Source: Breviolum minutum Mf 1.05b.01
Lineage: Eukaryota; Sar; Dinophyceae; Suessiales; Symbiodiniaceae
Direction: 5' to 3'
DNA length: 64,000 nt
Assembly: GCA_000507305.1 (NCBI GenBank)
Contig: DF239861.1
Coordinates: forward strand, 93,380 to 157,379
Under the pieces are notes generated by a model. It was given only the letters and a program-made list of their open reading frames with translations. It had not been told where the DNA came from and did not search any database. Every line of letters starts with the position of its first letter. Within the stretch, counting starts at the first letter, position 1. This document shows positions 25,068 through 34,292 of the stretch, piece by piece. The position numbers and the translations under genes are program-made.

Positions 25068-27146
25068 ATGGAATCCCTCTCCAGCCATGGATGGCATCCT
25101 GAAGCTATGGCCTTCTTGCATGGTCTATCATTTGAAGATCTTCGGAAAACTTTGGGTCCTGTGGCAGATGATTGGTCCTTGGAAGATTTCGAGGAGGTCA
25201 TCCATGAAGCTAAGAAGCAGAAGCTCAAGATCAATCGAGAAGATAGAGCCTTCGCCAGGGATCCATTGTCATTTCGAAAGGAGAAGGCCTGGACTGATGG
25301 TGGTGGTAGAACTGACCTGTCGGATTCTTCTCAAGGCGTCCAGATGGCTAGGGCCAGGGCTTTGTTACCCAGAGCAGTGTGGCCCAATCAGCTATCAAGG
25401 CGGCTGGCGGCTTCTGCTGATGATCAGCAGCGCTCCACTTTGGAAGAGATGGAGAGGGACAGGCTTTCTGGCGAACTGGTGGTGCTCCTGAAGAAGTTCG
25501 GCTTGATCAAGCTGGATGATAGCCATACCCCGGAAAGAGCTCGGCAATGGCTACTCAAGAGGCATGCTATGGGAAGGAGGCCCAACACGTTGCGGCAGCA
25601 TGTCAGATTGGCCAGGAAGTTCAACACCTACATGAGAGCGGCCTACGTCCATCAGTGGTTCCGCCACTCTGGCGACGTCATGGAGTATGTGGCTTTGCGG
25701 CTGGAAGAGCCGTGTGGGAAGTCTGTGCCTTCAAGCATTTGGTCGACGTTGAAGTTTGTGGAGATGTCGGCTGAAGTGCCTGAATCCAAGAGGATCTCTT
25801 CGGACCTTAGCTTGAAGAACTTCTTCGACGAGATCTCTCGTCATCCGGCCTGGGCAGTCTCCTCGATTAGAAGCAGTGCGGACCGTCTGCCACTGGCTAT
25901 GGCTGCATCTTGGGAATACATGGTTGTCAGAAAGGAAGAGCGGAGCTATGTGAGGATCTTTGCATGGTTCAAACTTCTGAAGCTTTGGGCGGCACTTCGT
26001 TGGGATGACACTTTCCATCCTCCATTGAGCTGTTGCGGGGGAGGGGGCTGAGAGGCAAAATCGTCAGGAGCAAGACTACGGGTGATGGCAAGCGCATTGA
26101 CGTTCAGGACTTCTATGTGGCCTTTGACTCTTGGCTGGTGGCGGCTGAGTGGCTTTCGGTTGGATGGAGCCTCTTTTGCGAGATGGGAAGGAGCTATGGG
26201 AATCAAGGGAGAGATTTCCTTCTCCCGCGTCCTGACAGAAGGATGCATGGCTTCCGTGGCTCGATGGTGCGCTATGCTGATGCACTATCGATGTCGAGGG
26301 CATTGGCCAATGAGCTGCAGAAGGTGGAACCAAGTGACTCGGAGGTCTCTAGGAAGTTGATCATCGTCCCGGATGTTTCGGGGTATTGGTCAGAGCACTC
26401 CGAGAGAGTCACGATGGTGTCGTGGTCGAAGATTGACTCAGAATCCAGACGGAGATGGGGTAGATGGAAGCCATCAACTGATGAATAGTATGCCAAAAAA
26501 CCACTCTTACCATGGTTCTGGCGGCTCAAAAGGAAGTGGCTGAGAAACTACGCCATAGCTGGGGTGGTGCAGACTTGGTTGAAGACGAAGTACTGCTGCA
26601 GGAACTTGGTAAGTGGCTGGAAGAGAGGTGCTTCACCGAGCCTGAGATCGATGAGCAGCTTCGGAGGCTTCGGCAAACCAACCGAGGCAGAAGATGGAGA
26701 AGATCTGATGATCGGCAGTTGCTCGAGTTGGAGGATGGCAGTCTAGTAGGTGAAGCAGATTCACCTCTACCTTTGGCGGATGCTGGCCCAGCTGATCCCC
26801 TGCCGTTGGAAGACGCAGCGGTTGATCTGGAGGCCAATGCTTTGGAAGTGAGCGTGGGAACTTTTGTTTTGAGCTTAGTCGGTCGTACCAAACGACGGAC
26901 GTTGCATTGTGTAGGATCGTGTTATATAGGAAGCCAGGAATTCACTATAAAGAGTTTCTGATTGTTGGTGATGTCCGACCCACGCTAGAAGCGGGGGAGA
27001 GGCTATGCACTTCTTGTTTTGGAAGGAAAGACAAATTGGTGGCCGAAGCAGTTAGTTCTGCTGTTGTGGAATCGGACGGCCAGTCGGTTTCCTCGGTGTC
27101 TTCTTCGACTTCATTAGAAAGTCATGACTCGGACGATTCGGAATGA
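25068..27146 (+). pseudogene. Tyrosine recombinase of the retroelement, frameshifted
   Basis: The ATG at 25068 starts a basic N-terminal part with an SAM-like helical segment (TLRQHVRLARKFNTYMRAAY). The catalytic domain shows the expected box I Arg in AALRWDD (about 25998), a Lys in VRSKTTG (26072), and H-x-x-R as HSER (His 26396, Arg 26405). The tyrosine is expected after GRWKPSTDE, where the reading hits TAG at 26486-26488. A one-base shift there would give a TAY codon and continue in the next frame as TTLTMVLAAQKEVAEKL, so the lesion lies in the catalytic codon itself. Another frameshift lies at about 26015-26030 and a third near 26905-26935. The C-terminal part has a Cys/His cluster (RRTLHCVGSCY, ERLCTSCF) and a Ser/Asp tail ending at 27146. 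The recombinase should be inactive as it stands. Confidence 0.85.
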
Positions 27147-28172
27147 ATCTTGGTCGGTTTGCGTTGGACTGCACACTCGGTCACTCGGTGGTCTTGGAAA
27201 AGAGAGACTTCGGAAGCTGTCTCTTGGATCCCAGGGTTTCTTTCGGTTTTCATTCTTGGTCTCTTGAAAATTTCTGCAGTTGCGCATTAGGTTTTCGGGG
27301 GCATGTTGGTCTTGCGCATTTCAAATTTCTTTCTGAAGTTTCGGCAGTTGCTCATTGTCCTGAAATCCACGGATGGTGCCCCCAAAGAGAAAGGGGGACC
27401 TTGAGCTCCGAAGAAAAAAAATATTTTCTTTTTTTTATTTTATGGAAAGAGACGTTGGGTCCCTCGCGTTGTTAGATATAAATTTTTCGCATGGTGAAGA
27501 GAGGGTGTTTGAAATGCATCTTAGGTTGGGTCCTTGGATGATTTATGTTTTGTTATCTTTGGGTCACTTGACCTCAGGGACCTACCATTTATTTTTGAGG
27601 ATCATTGCATTAACTTTTGGTGATGTATGTTGGATCCCTTCTTTTGTTTTCAATAATGATACCCCCTTTGCTGCTTAGACCGTCTGATTTTATTCTATTT
27701 TTAGGGGTCTGACACGCCCTCGCAACAACACAGGGGCATAATAAAGTGCTTTATCTACTAGCATGGAATGCTGTGTTTCTCTAATTTGTAAATACCTTGG
27801 GTTCCAACATTTTCTCTTTAGCATCATCTTTTCGCTTTTTGTTTACCCACCCTGGCTCCCCAAGAAATCTTCAAAAAATAAATTTCATCTCATTTTGAAC
27901 AAAGGGGTTGGGTCCCGCGTGGTCCGAATTTTTATTTTCAGAACTAGGGGTTGGGTCCAAGGTTTTATTTTGTAAAGAGGGGTTGGGTACTATATAATTA
28001 TTTTTTTTGCGACCTTGGGCGCCTATATTTTCTTTTATTCTTTTTAGGCCCTAACCTCTCCTGGGTACACCAGCCGGGGATTCCTGAAGGCATGTCTTTG
28101 GTGTGCAGCATTCTCATTTGATTGGAGTTTAAAAAAAAAGAGAAGAAATGAACTTGGATCGGAATCAAGTGG
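27147..28172 (+). other. T-rich spacer with GGTTGGGTCC-like repeats inside the element
   Basis: About 1 kb without a coding frame, rich in T runs. Variants of GGTTGGGTCC or GTTGGGTCCY appear near 27452, 27518, 27906, 27949 and 27980, with looser copies between. It separates the recombinase from the Gag frame and could hold an internal promoter or leader for the downstream ORFs, but no known element was identified. Confidence 0.5.
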
Positions 28173-29440
28173 TTGGGATCGGATCATTCGAATTCAGAGC
28201 ACTTTGGCTCAATGGCGGGAGGACTCTCGCAAGCCGAGAAAATCGGCAAGTTGAACCCCGAGCTTCAGAGCCTTCTGGATGCGAGACGTGTTGATCCGGC
28301 CATCCAAGCTGCGCTGTTCGATGCTGGTGTGGATACTTTGGGGATGCTAGCAGCTATAGCTGTCTCTCGGGCGGAGTTGCAAACCTTTGCCAAAGATGTC
28401 CTGGGGGTGGATCCGTCTTCAGTGGCGGGTGATATGGTCCGATTCGCTACTGTCTTCTTGTCATGGCAGTCGGCAAGGACGAGCTCAACTCGGAGTTTGC
28501 GGCGCAGAAGCAGCCGAAATCTATACCCCCCTTGGAGATGGCCTCACTTAAGCAGCAGTTTGAGAAGCTCTACTATAAGCTCAAGGAATCGGAGACTCCT
28601 GCCTGGGCCTCTTTTGAGGATCTTTGTGAGCAGTTGGATGCAGGTGAACTACGTCCAATGGGGCTCCGTCACTTTGGGAGCAAAGCAGATGATGAGGACA
28701 TGGAAGCTGGCACGTTGCAACTGGGCAAAAGTGGTCAGGTGAAGATCCGTCGGAGCAAGATTGAGACTCCGCCTCCAGGATCTTTGGAAGAGCTTCGCAG
28801 TAAGTTGGTGCTGATGGGCAACCACTTCATCTTTGCTAGGCTGCGGTATAGCAACAAGGCAACGCTGGCGACTTTGTTTCCTTTCACCTTCTTGGACTAC
28901 ATCGGCTACATCATGGGGAAGCACGTGGCCCAGATGGAGACTCAGACGGTGGACGGTATCGCACTTCACCGTCCCTCAGTCAAGCTTCTGGTCAATTATG
29001 ATCATCAGATGCGCAAGGAGGTGGTAGACCAGATGAACGAAGGACAGGAGATGGCTGACCAACTCCACGTGGTGGCATTTCTCAACACCTTTGGCGGTTT
29101 CTTCAGCAGCGCAGAGCCTGGAAGGTGGACGAGGAAAAGGAGACCATGACAGAAAGTACCAGCCATATCCTCCTCCAAAAGGGGGAAAGGGAAAGAAAGG
29201 AAAAGATGGAAAAGGAAAGCACAAGGGCAAGTACAAGGGAGAGTTCTTGCATTCCACTACACCGGATGGGAGGCTCTGCTTCGCTTGGAACAACAAGGGA
29301 GAAGGTTGCAAGGGTGGATGCAACAGAGTTCATGCATGCCGCATTTGCCTTTCAACGTCTCATGCTACTTTTGAACATCGTGGGGCAGCAGAAGGTGAAC
29401 AGCCTCCTGCTGGAGGAACTGACTGGTGGCTCTTGACATG
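28173..29440 (+). pseudogene. Gag-like protein with zinc fingers, frameshifted
   Basis: A start at 28213 (MAGGLSQAEKIGKLN) fits better than 28173. The frame reads helical sequence to about 28460, continues in the next frame (LKQQFEKLYYKLKESE, then TLFPFTFLDYIGYIMGKHVA) to about 29100, and shifts again into a Lys/Gly-rich linker. The linker ends in a Cys/His cluster, CFAWNNKGEGCKGGCNRVH (C-x9-C-x3-C-x3-H), followed by ACRICLSTSH (C-x2-C-x4-H). Zinc fingers of this type are usual in Gag proteins, which bind the element RNA. At least two frameshifts break it. The assignment as Gag rests on position and the zinc fingers, not on a recognised capsid fold. Confidence 0.7.
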
Positions 29441-31718
29441 GGGCGAGGCCGCTCTACAAGGTCCTCTACTTGTTCAGTGGATGCAAAAGAAAGACGGGCT
29501 TGGCCAACGTTTTGAGACAGTGGTCAAACCAGCATGAAGAATTTGATATCGAAGTGGAAGAGTGGGACATCGCCAACGGTGATGCCTTTGACCTGCTGAA
29601 CGAGCACAATCACTCTTCCTTGATGGCTCGGCTACAAGCCGGCGAATTTGCAATGGTGGTGATGTCGCCACCTTGTGGTACCTGAGCAGAGCCCCTTGGG
29701 CCAATCAGTTTGGGCCAAGGCCACTCCGGTCTTTTGGTGAGCCATGGGGTTTTCCCTGGCTAGAGGGGCCACGTTTGAAGAAGGTGGCCAACTCAAACAT
29801 TTTCATTCGTTTCTGCATGGAGGTTTTGTCGCTGCTGGAGCAGTCTTCCTTTGTCATCGCATTCCTGCTTGAGCATCCCGAAAACTTGGGAGCGGTGACA
29901 TCCTACAAGAAGAAGGTGCGGCAGCAATGGTTTCAGAGAATCAGAAGTCATGCCAAAGTTCGTCCGGCTTCCATCTGGCAGCTGCCAGAAATCCAGAAGT
30001 TGGCACAGCACAAAGCAGTGTTTTCGAGAGTTTTCCATCACAATGCAGTCGGGGCGTCATCGCCCAAACCAACCAGGATTTTCACTTCTTTGCCTTCACT
30101 ATCAACTTTGGGATTTGGAGGTTGGCCCTCCCTGTCAGCAGAAGGCTTCTATCAAGGCCCTTTACCTAAGAAATGCAGCTGTGGAAAGCAACGTTCGCAG
30201 CTGATTGCAAAAGGAGCAGATGGAAGTTTCAACACTACGGCGGCTGCGGTGGATGGTTTGGCGATTAAGCTGGGCAAGAATCCACGGAGGAAGACTTCCG
30301 ACAGGGTCACTGAGATCAACTTCAGGCGTCTCAAGGCCCTGGCAGAGCTGGTGGAGGACGAGGACCATGCGTACCTTGCAACAATGGCTTCTCGTGGAGT
30401 TCCTTTGCAAGTTCGTGGAGAAATCGGAAAGGTGACCTCTGCCTATGACTCCAAGATGAAGAACGAGGAGGACAGTCGTCCACTTGCATGGGAGGAAGAG
30501 ATGTGCAACACCAGAGGAACATTTGGGGTCACTACGGCTTCGTTTTGGTGGGGCAGGGTGGCCTCCACTACATTTCGAGTGCTTCATCGTCTGTGGCCCG
30601 AAGGCGCTCTTTGCTACCTCCTGCTGTTTGCTGATGATGGGCTACTCATGGCTGGTGGCGAAGACTACCACAAGCTGATCTTCCTGGATCTTCTGGAATT
30701 CCTTTGTCTTGGACGAAGACTCGTGGTGGCTTCAAAACAGAATGGATTGGCTACACGGTGGATTTAGAGGATTGGAAGATCGGAGTTTCCGAAAATGAAA
30801 AGAAAGTAGCCTGGTTGGTGGAATGGGTGAAGGCCACGAATCGAGATGGGAGAGTCCTCGGAAGAGAGTTCCGTGCAGGCGTGGGCCGCATGGGGTGGGG
30901 CGATCAGTGGGGCTCGTCCGTTCTTGGCGCCCCTCTATGCAATGGCGGCAAGAGTTTCCAACACAGCCTTTGTAGAGCTCCACATGGCAGTTCGCTTGGC
31001 ATTGGAGTTCTTTGCAGACTGGTTAAGAAGAGAGCCTATGAAGTCACCAGCAGAACCTCCTGGAGTGGCAGGTGAGGTGTTTCGGGTCGATGCTATGGCT
31101 TCAGACTTGGGCATATGCATTGGTGGCTGGGAGACCTATGAGACAAATGATCCTGCCAAGGCGAGGTGGTTCTCTTTGACTCTCGACAGGAAATCCTGTC
31201 CTTGGCTTTATGTTCGTGGTGAGCCGCATCGCACCATCGCGGCCTCGGAGCTCTTAGCAGTCACAGTGGCGGTGGTGGTGTTTGGTCCAAGAGCAAAGTG
31301 GAGGAGGAAGCATGGAAGACTGGTGCTATCGGGCTTCACCGATAACGCATCTAACTCCTATGTCATTGACAAGTTCCTGTCGGTGAAGTTCCCGGTCAGC
31401 ATGGTTCTGATGGAGCTCTCGAGGCAGTTGGCCGAACTTCAATCGGAACTTCAACTTCACTGGATCCCTCGTGAACAAAACGAAGAATCTGATGACTTGT
31501 CAAAAGGAAAGTTTGATGCCTTTGACCCTGCAAACCGCATCGAGGTAGACATGGCCTCGGTGGACTGGAAGGTGATCCCTCTAATGGAGCACGCAATGGC
31601 TTTCGACAAGGAGTTGCAGCTGAAGAGAACATCCAAGGAAGACTCAAGGAACAAGTCTTCACAAACCTCTCAGAAGACTCCTCCTGAAGAACGGCTACGT
31701 CTCAAGCAGCCGTGGTGA
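29441..31718 (+). pseudogene. Methyltransferase-like / reverse transcriptase / RNase H polyprotein, frameshifted and internally deleted
   Basis: The N-terminal domain resembles a C5-cytosine methyltransferase: motif I-like VLYLFSGCKRKTGL (about 29461), VEEWDI, motif IV-like MVVMSPPCGT (PPC at about 29668) and motif VI-like FLLEHPENLG (about 29865). A one-base shift follows the PPC motif. Reverse transcriptase is represented by CNTRGTFGVTTASFWWGR and the catalytic box LLLFADDGLLMAGG (FADD at 30627-30638), then the thumb-like WIGYTVDLEDWKIGVS after another shift. The region that should hold the first catalytic Asp, between about 30455 and 30505, is too short and appears deleted. RNase H follows with Asp in FRVDAMAS (31089), Glu in AASELLAV, Asp in GFTDNASNSYV (31341) and HWIPREQNEESDDLSKG. 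Stop at 31718, just before repeat B1. Several frameshifts make the product non-functional. Confidence 0.85.
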
Positions 31719-31728
31719 TCTAAAGTGG

Positions 31729-31787
31729 GAAGGTCGACTGCTTGGACATCCGAAAGCTGCAATCCAAAAGTCCGCTGTGGAAGACAT
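31729..31787 (+). repeat. Split direct repeat B1
   Basis: 59 bases starting GAAGGTCGACTGCTTGG and ending GTGGAAGACAT, identical to B2. It shares its last two bases with the start of A2, forming the internal B1-A2 junction. Confidence 0.95.
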
Positions 31788-31861
31788 GTGAAGACAAGTG
31801 CAGTGAAGCATGATCGAAACTTGGCATTCATGTCTGAAACCGAAGTTGGGGTCAAAAGATA
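31786..31861 (+). repeat. Split direct repeat A2
   Basis: 76 bases identical to A1 at the left end. It is followed by a 42-base spacer (31862-31903) that itself contains a copy of the first 20 bases of B at 31884-31903. Confidence 0.95.
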
Positions 31862-31903
31862 CCCGCCCACCCACACCAGTTGGGAAGGTCGACTGCTTGG
31901 ACA

Positions 31904-31962
31904 GAAGGTCGACTGCTTGGACATCCGAAAGCTGCAATCCAAAAGTCCGCTGTGGAAGACAT
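31904..31962 (+). repeat. Split direct repeat B2 (right end)
   Basis: 59 bases identical to B1. Its first 20 bases are tandemly duplicated immediately upstream (31884-31903). The sequence after 31962 (ATATCATTC) is taken as host flank. Confidence 0.93.
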
Positions 31963-32060
31963 ATATCATTCTATCAAGTTTCATGTTTGAAAAATCAGTT
32001 GTCTTTCTTTCATGTGCGATCTTTCTTGCTCTATGTAGGTCAGGCCTTTCCCCCTGGCAG

Positions 32061-33483
32061 ATTCTACTTCGATGGCACGGTTTTCCTGGTCATTTTCTTG
32101 CTCTTTGTCATTCTCTTAAGGTGGGTGGAATCATGGTGGAATCCTCAACAGGAGGAGTTGTTGGAGACCGAGACGCAGGTCAGTGGCCCAGCGAAATCCA
32201 AGGATGAGACCAAAGAGCTCGCAGAGATGCCAAAATCGCTGGCAAAGTCCCTCGACAACGTTTGTTCACATTATCCATGATATCCATGTTTGATGTGTTT
32301 GACATTGTTTGATGGTCAATTTGGGTTTTCACACGTTGGATGCTTTGCTATTCCAGGATGGATGAGAAGTCTGAAGCTGGGAAGGCAGCACTCGAGGATT
32401 CAGAAGCGAAGGAAGACAAGGAAGAAGGTGCGATTTGTCAAAAGGTTTCGAAAGGGGCAGTTGATGCCAGTTGATATACGTCGAAGATCTCAATCTCCGA
32501 ACTGTACAAATGAGCCTTGCTGCAAGTTGCGAATTGATGCTTTGTAAAGGATTGTAAAGGGTCAAAAGGATTGACATGGAATCCTACAGATCATCTGTAG
32601 CTTGCCATGCAATGCTGGGATATTGGATGACATTGGATACAATCATTTGATGATATGATTTTTACATTTTACGTGTGTTGGCAACACTTGCAAGAAACAT
32701 TGAACCAAACCAAATATAATCAGGTCAAAAACCCAATGATGACTTCCTCTCGGAGACTGCCCATCTCAGTAAGAAATGGATTTGTCTCACTCTGCCTTTA
32801 CGATTGTCCTACACTCCATACACGTTTATTGAATTTTACAGTATATAACATGCTAGTCTAGTATGATATATGAAATATCACAGAATTTATTACATGTATA
32901 TACATATATATATATACGTATAATGTATATACATATATTTTATCCACCTCCCCTGATCAAAATACCGCAACCTTTTGTAGACACACCTCGTAGGAATCAA
33001 TGGCTGGCATATGCTGGCATCATGACACGGGTCTTCTGCCAGGACAATCTGCGAAGCCCACGGTCAAGTCCGACGAAGGAGGTGATGCTGGCACACAAGT
33101 CCAATTCACAGACACTGATGAAGATGTCCCCTGGCCGTCCCATCACCGCTCCGGGATTTTGCTTTGAATACACAAGCCATGGGGTGGATAGAGATTTCTG
33201 TGGCGATATATGCCATGAGCCCATTGGATTATGATCATATAAAATGAGTTTGTCCTGCGCTGCTTGTTTATGAAGAAAGTACCATGTCACCGGAGCCTTG
33301 ACCGAGGTTATTTTGCTAAAAATGAACGGTGGAAAAGTGACTGAATATGTCAACGGCGAGTTGGAATTGGAAGAGGTGGAACGCTTTGACATCGATCTGA
33401 ATGAAAGGAAACTTGACAGTTATCGAGTTATCAAACTACTCTTTCTGAAAGCTGACCGCTGGAGCCAAAAAACCACCCACTGA
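32061..33483 (+). CDS. Single-pass membrane protein with acidic tail, unknown; possibly the N-terminal part of the next gene
   Basis: Exon 1, from 32061 after GGCAG, encodes a transmembrane segment (FYFDGTVFLVIFLLFVILLRW) followed by a Glu-rich stretch. Exon 2, 32357-32427 after CCAG, gives MDEKSEAGKAALEDSEAKED. It joins exon 3 (33043-33125) in phase through a split Gly codon, giving EEGQSAKPTVKSDEGGDAG and QFTDTDED. Exon 3 joins exon 4, from 33307, at phase 0, giving DVILLKMNGGKVTEYVNGEL and a Glu/Asp-rich continuation to about 33420-33483. The middle joins use GT donors; leaving exon 1 in frame needs a GA donor. I recognise no family. It lies between the retroelement and the AAA+ gene, on the same strand, and could be its N-terminal region, but no phase-matched join was found. 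Confidence 0.55.
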
Positions 33484-34292
33484 AGAAGAAAACCTGCTGA
33501 AGAAGGAACAGTATTATATAGTAATTATTGATATCATATGCCCATCTTAGTTGTCAAGGCATTGTCTGCATGATATGAGCTCATATGATATAGATTTGAT
33601 TTGATGTTCTATGATTCTATGCCTTGGCGGTCAGGTCCGATCACCTTGATTGGAATACTGTTAGCGACAACCCCACACATCGCCGCCACAACCCCCACCA
33701 CCAACACCAGAAATTAAAACAGCATTTCTAGCAAAATCAAGAACAACACCATCAGCGATAAGAACAAGCAAAAAGTATCTCAACAGAAACACAAATTCAT
33801 AGCAACAAGGTCGGCAACAAGGTCGGCAATAACAATGGCATCAGCGGCCAAATCTACACCGGTACTGGTATCATTCACTATCGTTATCTTTCATTGTTGA
33901 GAGAAATGATTCACAGCCTCGGGCAGCTCAGTCTTGTTGGATTGTTTGTACTTCATTGCCTGCTGGACGTACATCGCCAGACCATGTAAAGATGCATTCT
34001 GTGTGCATTTCCACCATAAATCCATTGTCATCGTTGCTCCTCAGCCTTGAATTGTACGGGAGGGTGGGAACCAAGACTTACAGCAAGTATTTTCTACATC
34101 TGCCACAGCGTCCGACAGGGATGCTGCAATAGAATTCTATGAGTAAAAAGAAAGGTGGGAAGCTAAATTTGATGTGGGAAGCTAGATTTAGATAAATTTA
34201 GTTTAATTGCTGGATGAAGATGTTCCATTCTTTGAATGCGGACCTTCCATCAGACAACGTTAAAAGAGGAATGCAATCCACGGCTTTGTGAG

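Larger units (their letters stand above)
24972..31962 (+). mobile_element. Tyrosine-recombinase (DIRS-type) retroelement with split direct repeats
   Basis: The element is bounded by split direct repeats: A1 (24972-25047) at the left end, and B1 (31729-31787), A2 (31786-31861), B2 (31904-31962) at the right. A1 equals A2 over 76 bases and B1 equals B2 over 59 bases. B1 joins A2 with no gap, so the B1-A2 junction is what joining B2 to A1 in a circle would give. This is the arrangement known for PAT and Ngaro-type DIRS elements, which integrate through a tyrosine recombinase and make no target-site duplication. Inside are, in order, tyrosine recombinase, a T-rich spacer, Gag with zinc fingers, a cytosine-methyltransferase-like domain, reverse transcriptase and RNase H, all on the plus strand and all broken by frameshifts. 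Recombinase-first order differs from Ngaro and DIRS1, where the recombinase is last; among known families it recalls trypanosomatid VIPER/TATE. The left flank is a (TA)n run and the right flank begins ATATATC. Confidence 0.9.

Noticed and set aside
24972-31962. Classical LTR retrotransposon or LINE
   Set aside because: There are no long terminal repeats flanking both ends in the LTR manner, no integrase or endonuclease motif, and no poly-A tail. The split repeats and the tyrosine recombinase fit DIRS-type elements.
32863-33234. Plus-strand frame across a TA-rich stretch
   Set aside because: Only the part from 33043 in a different frame joins neighbours in phase; this frame begins in microsatellite sequence.
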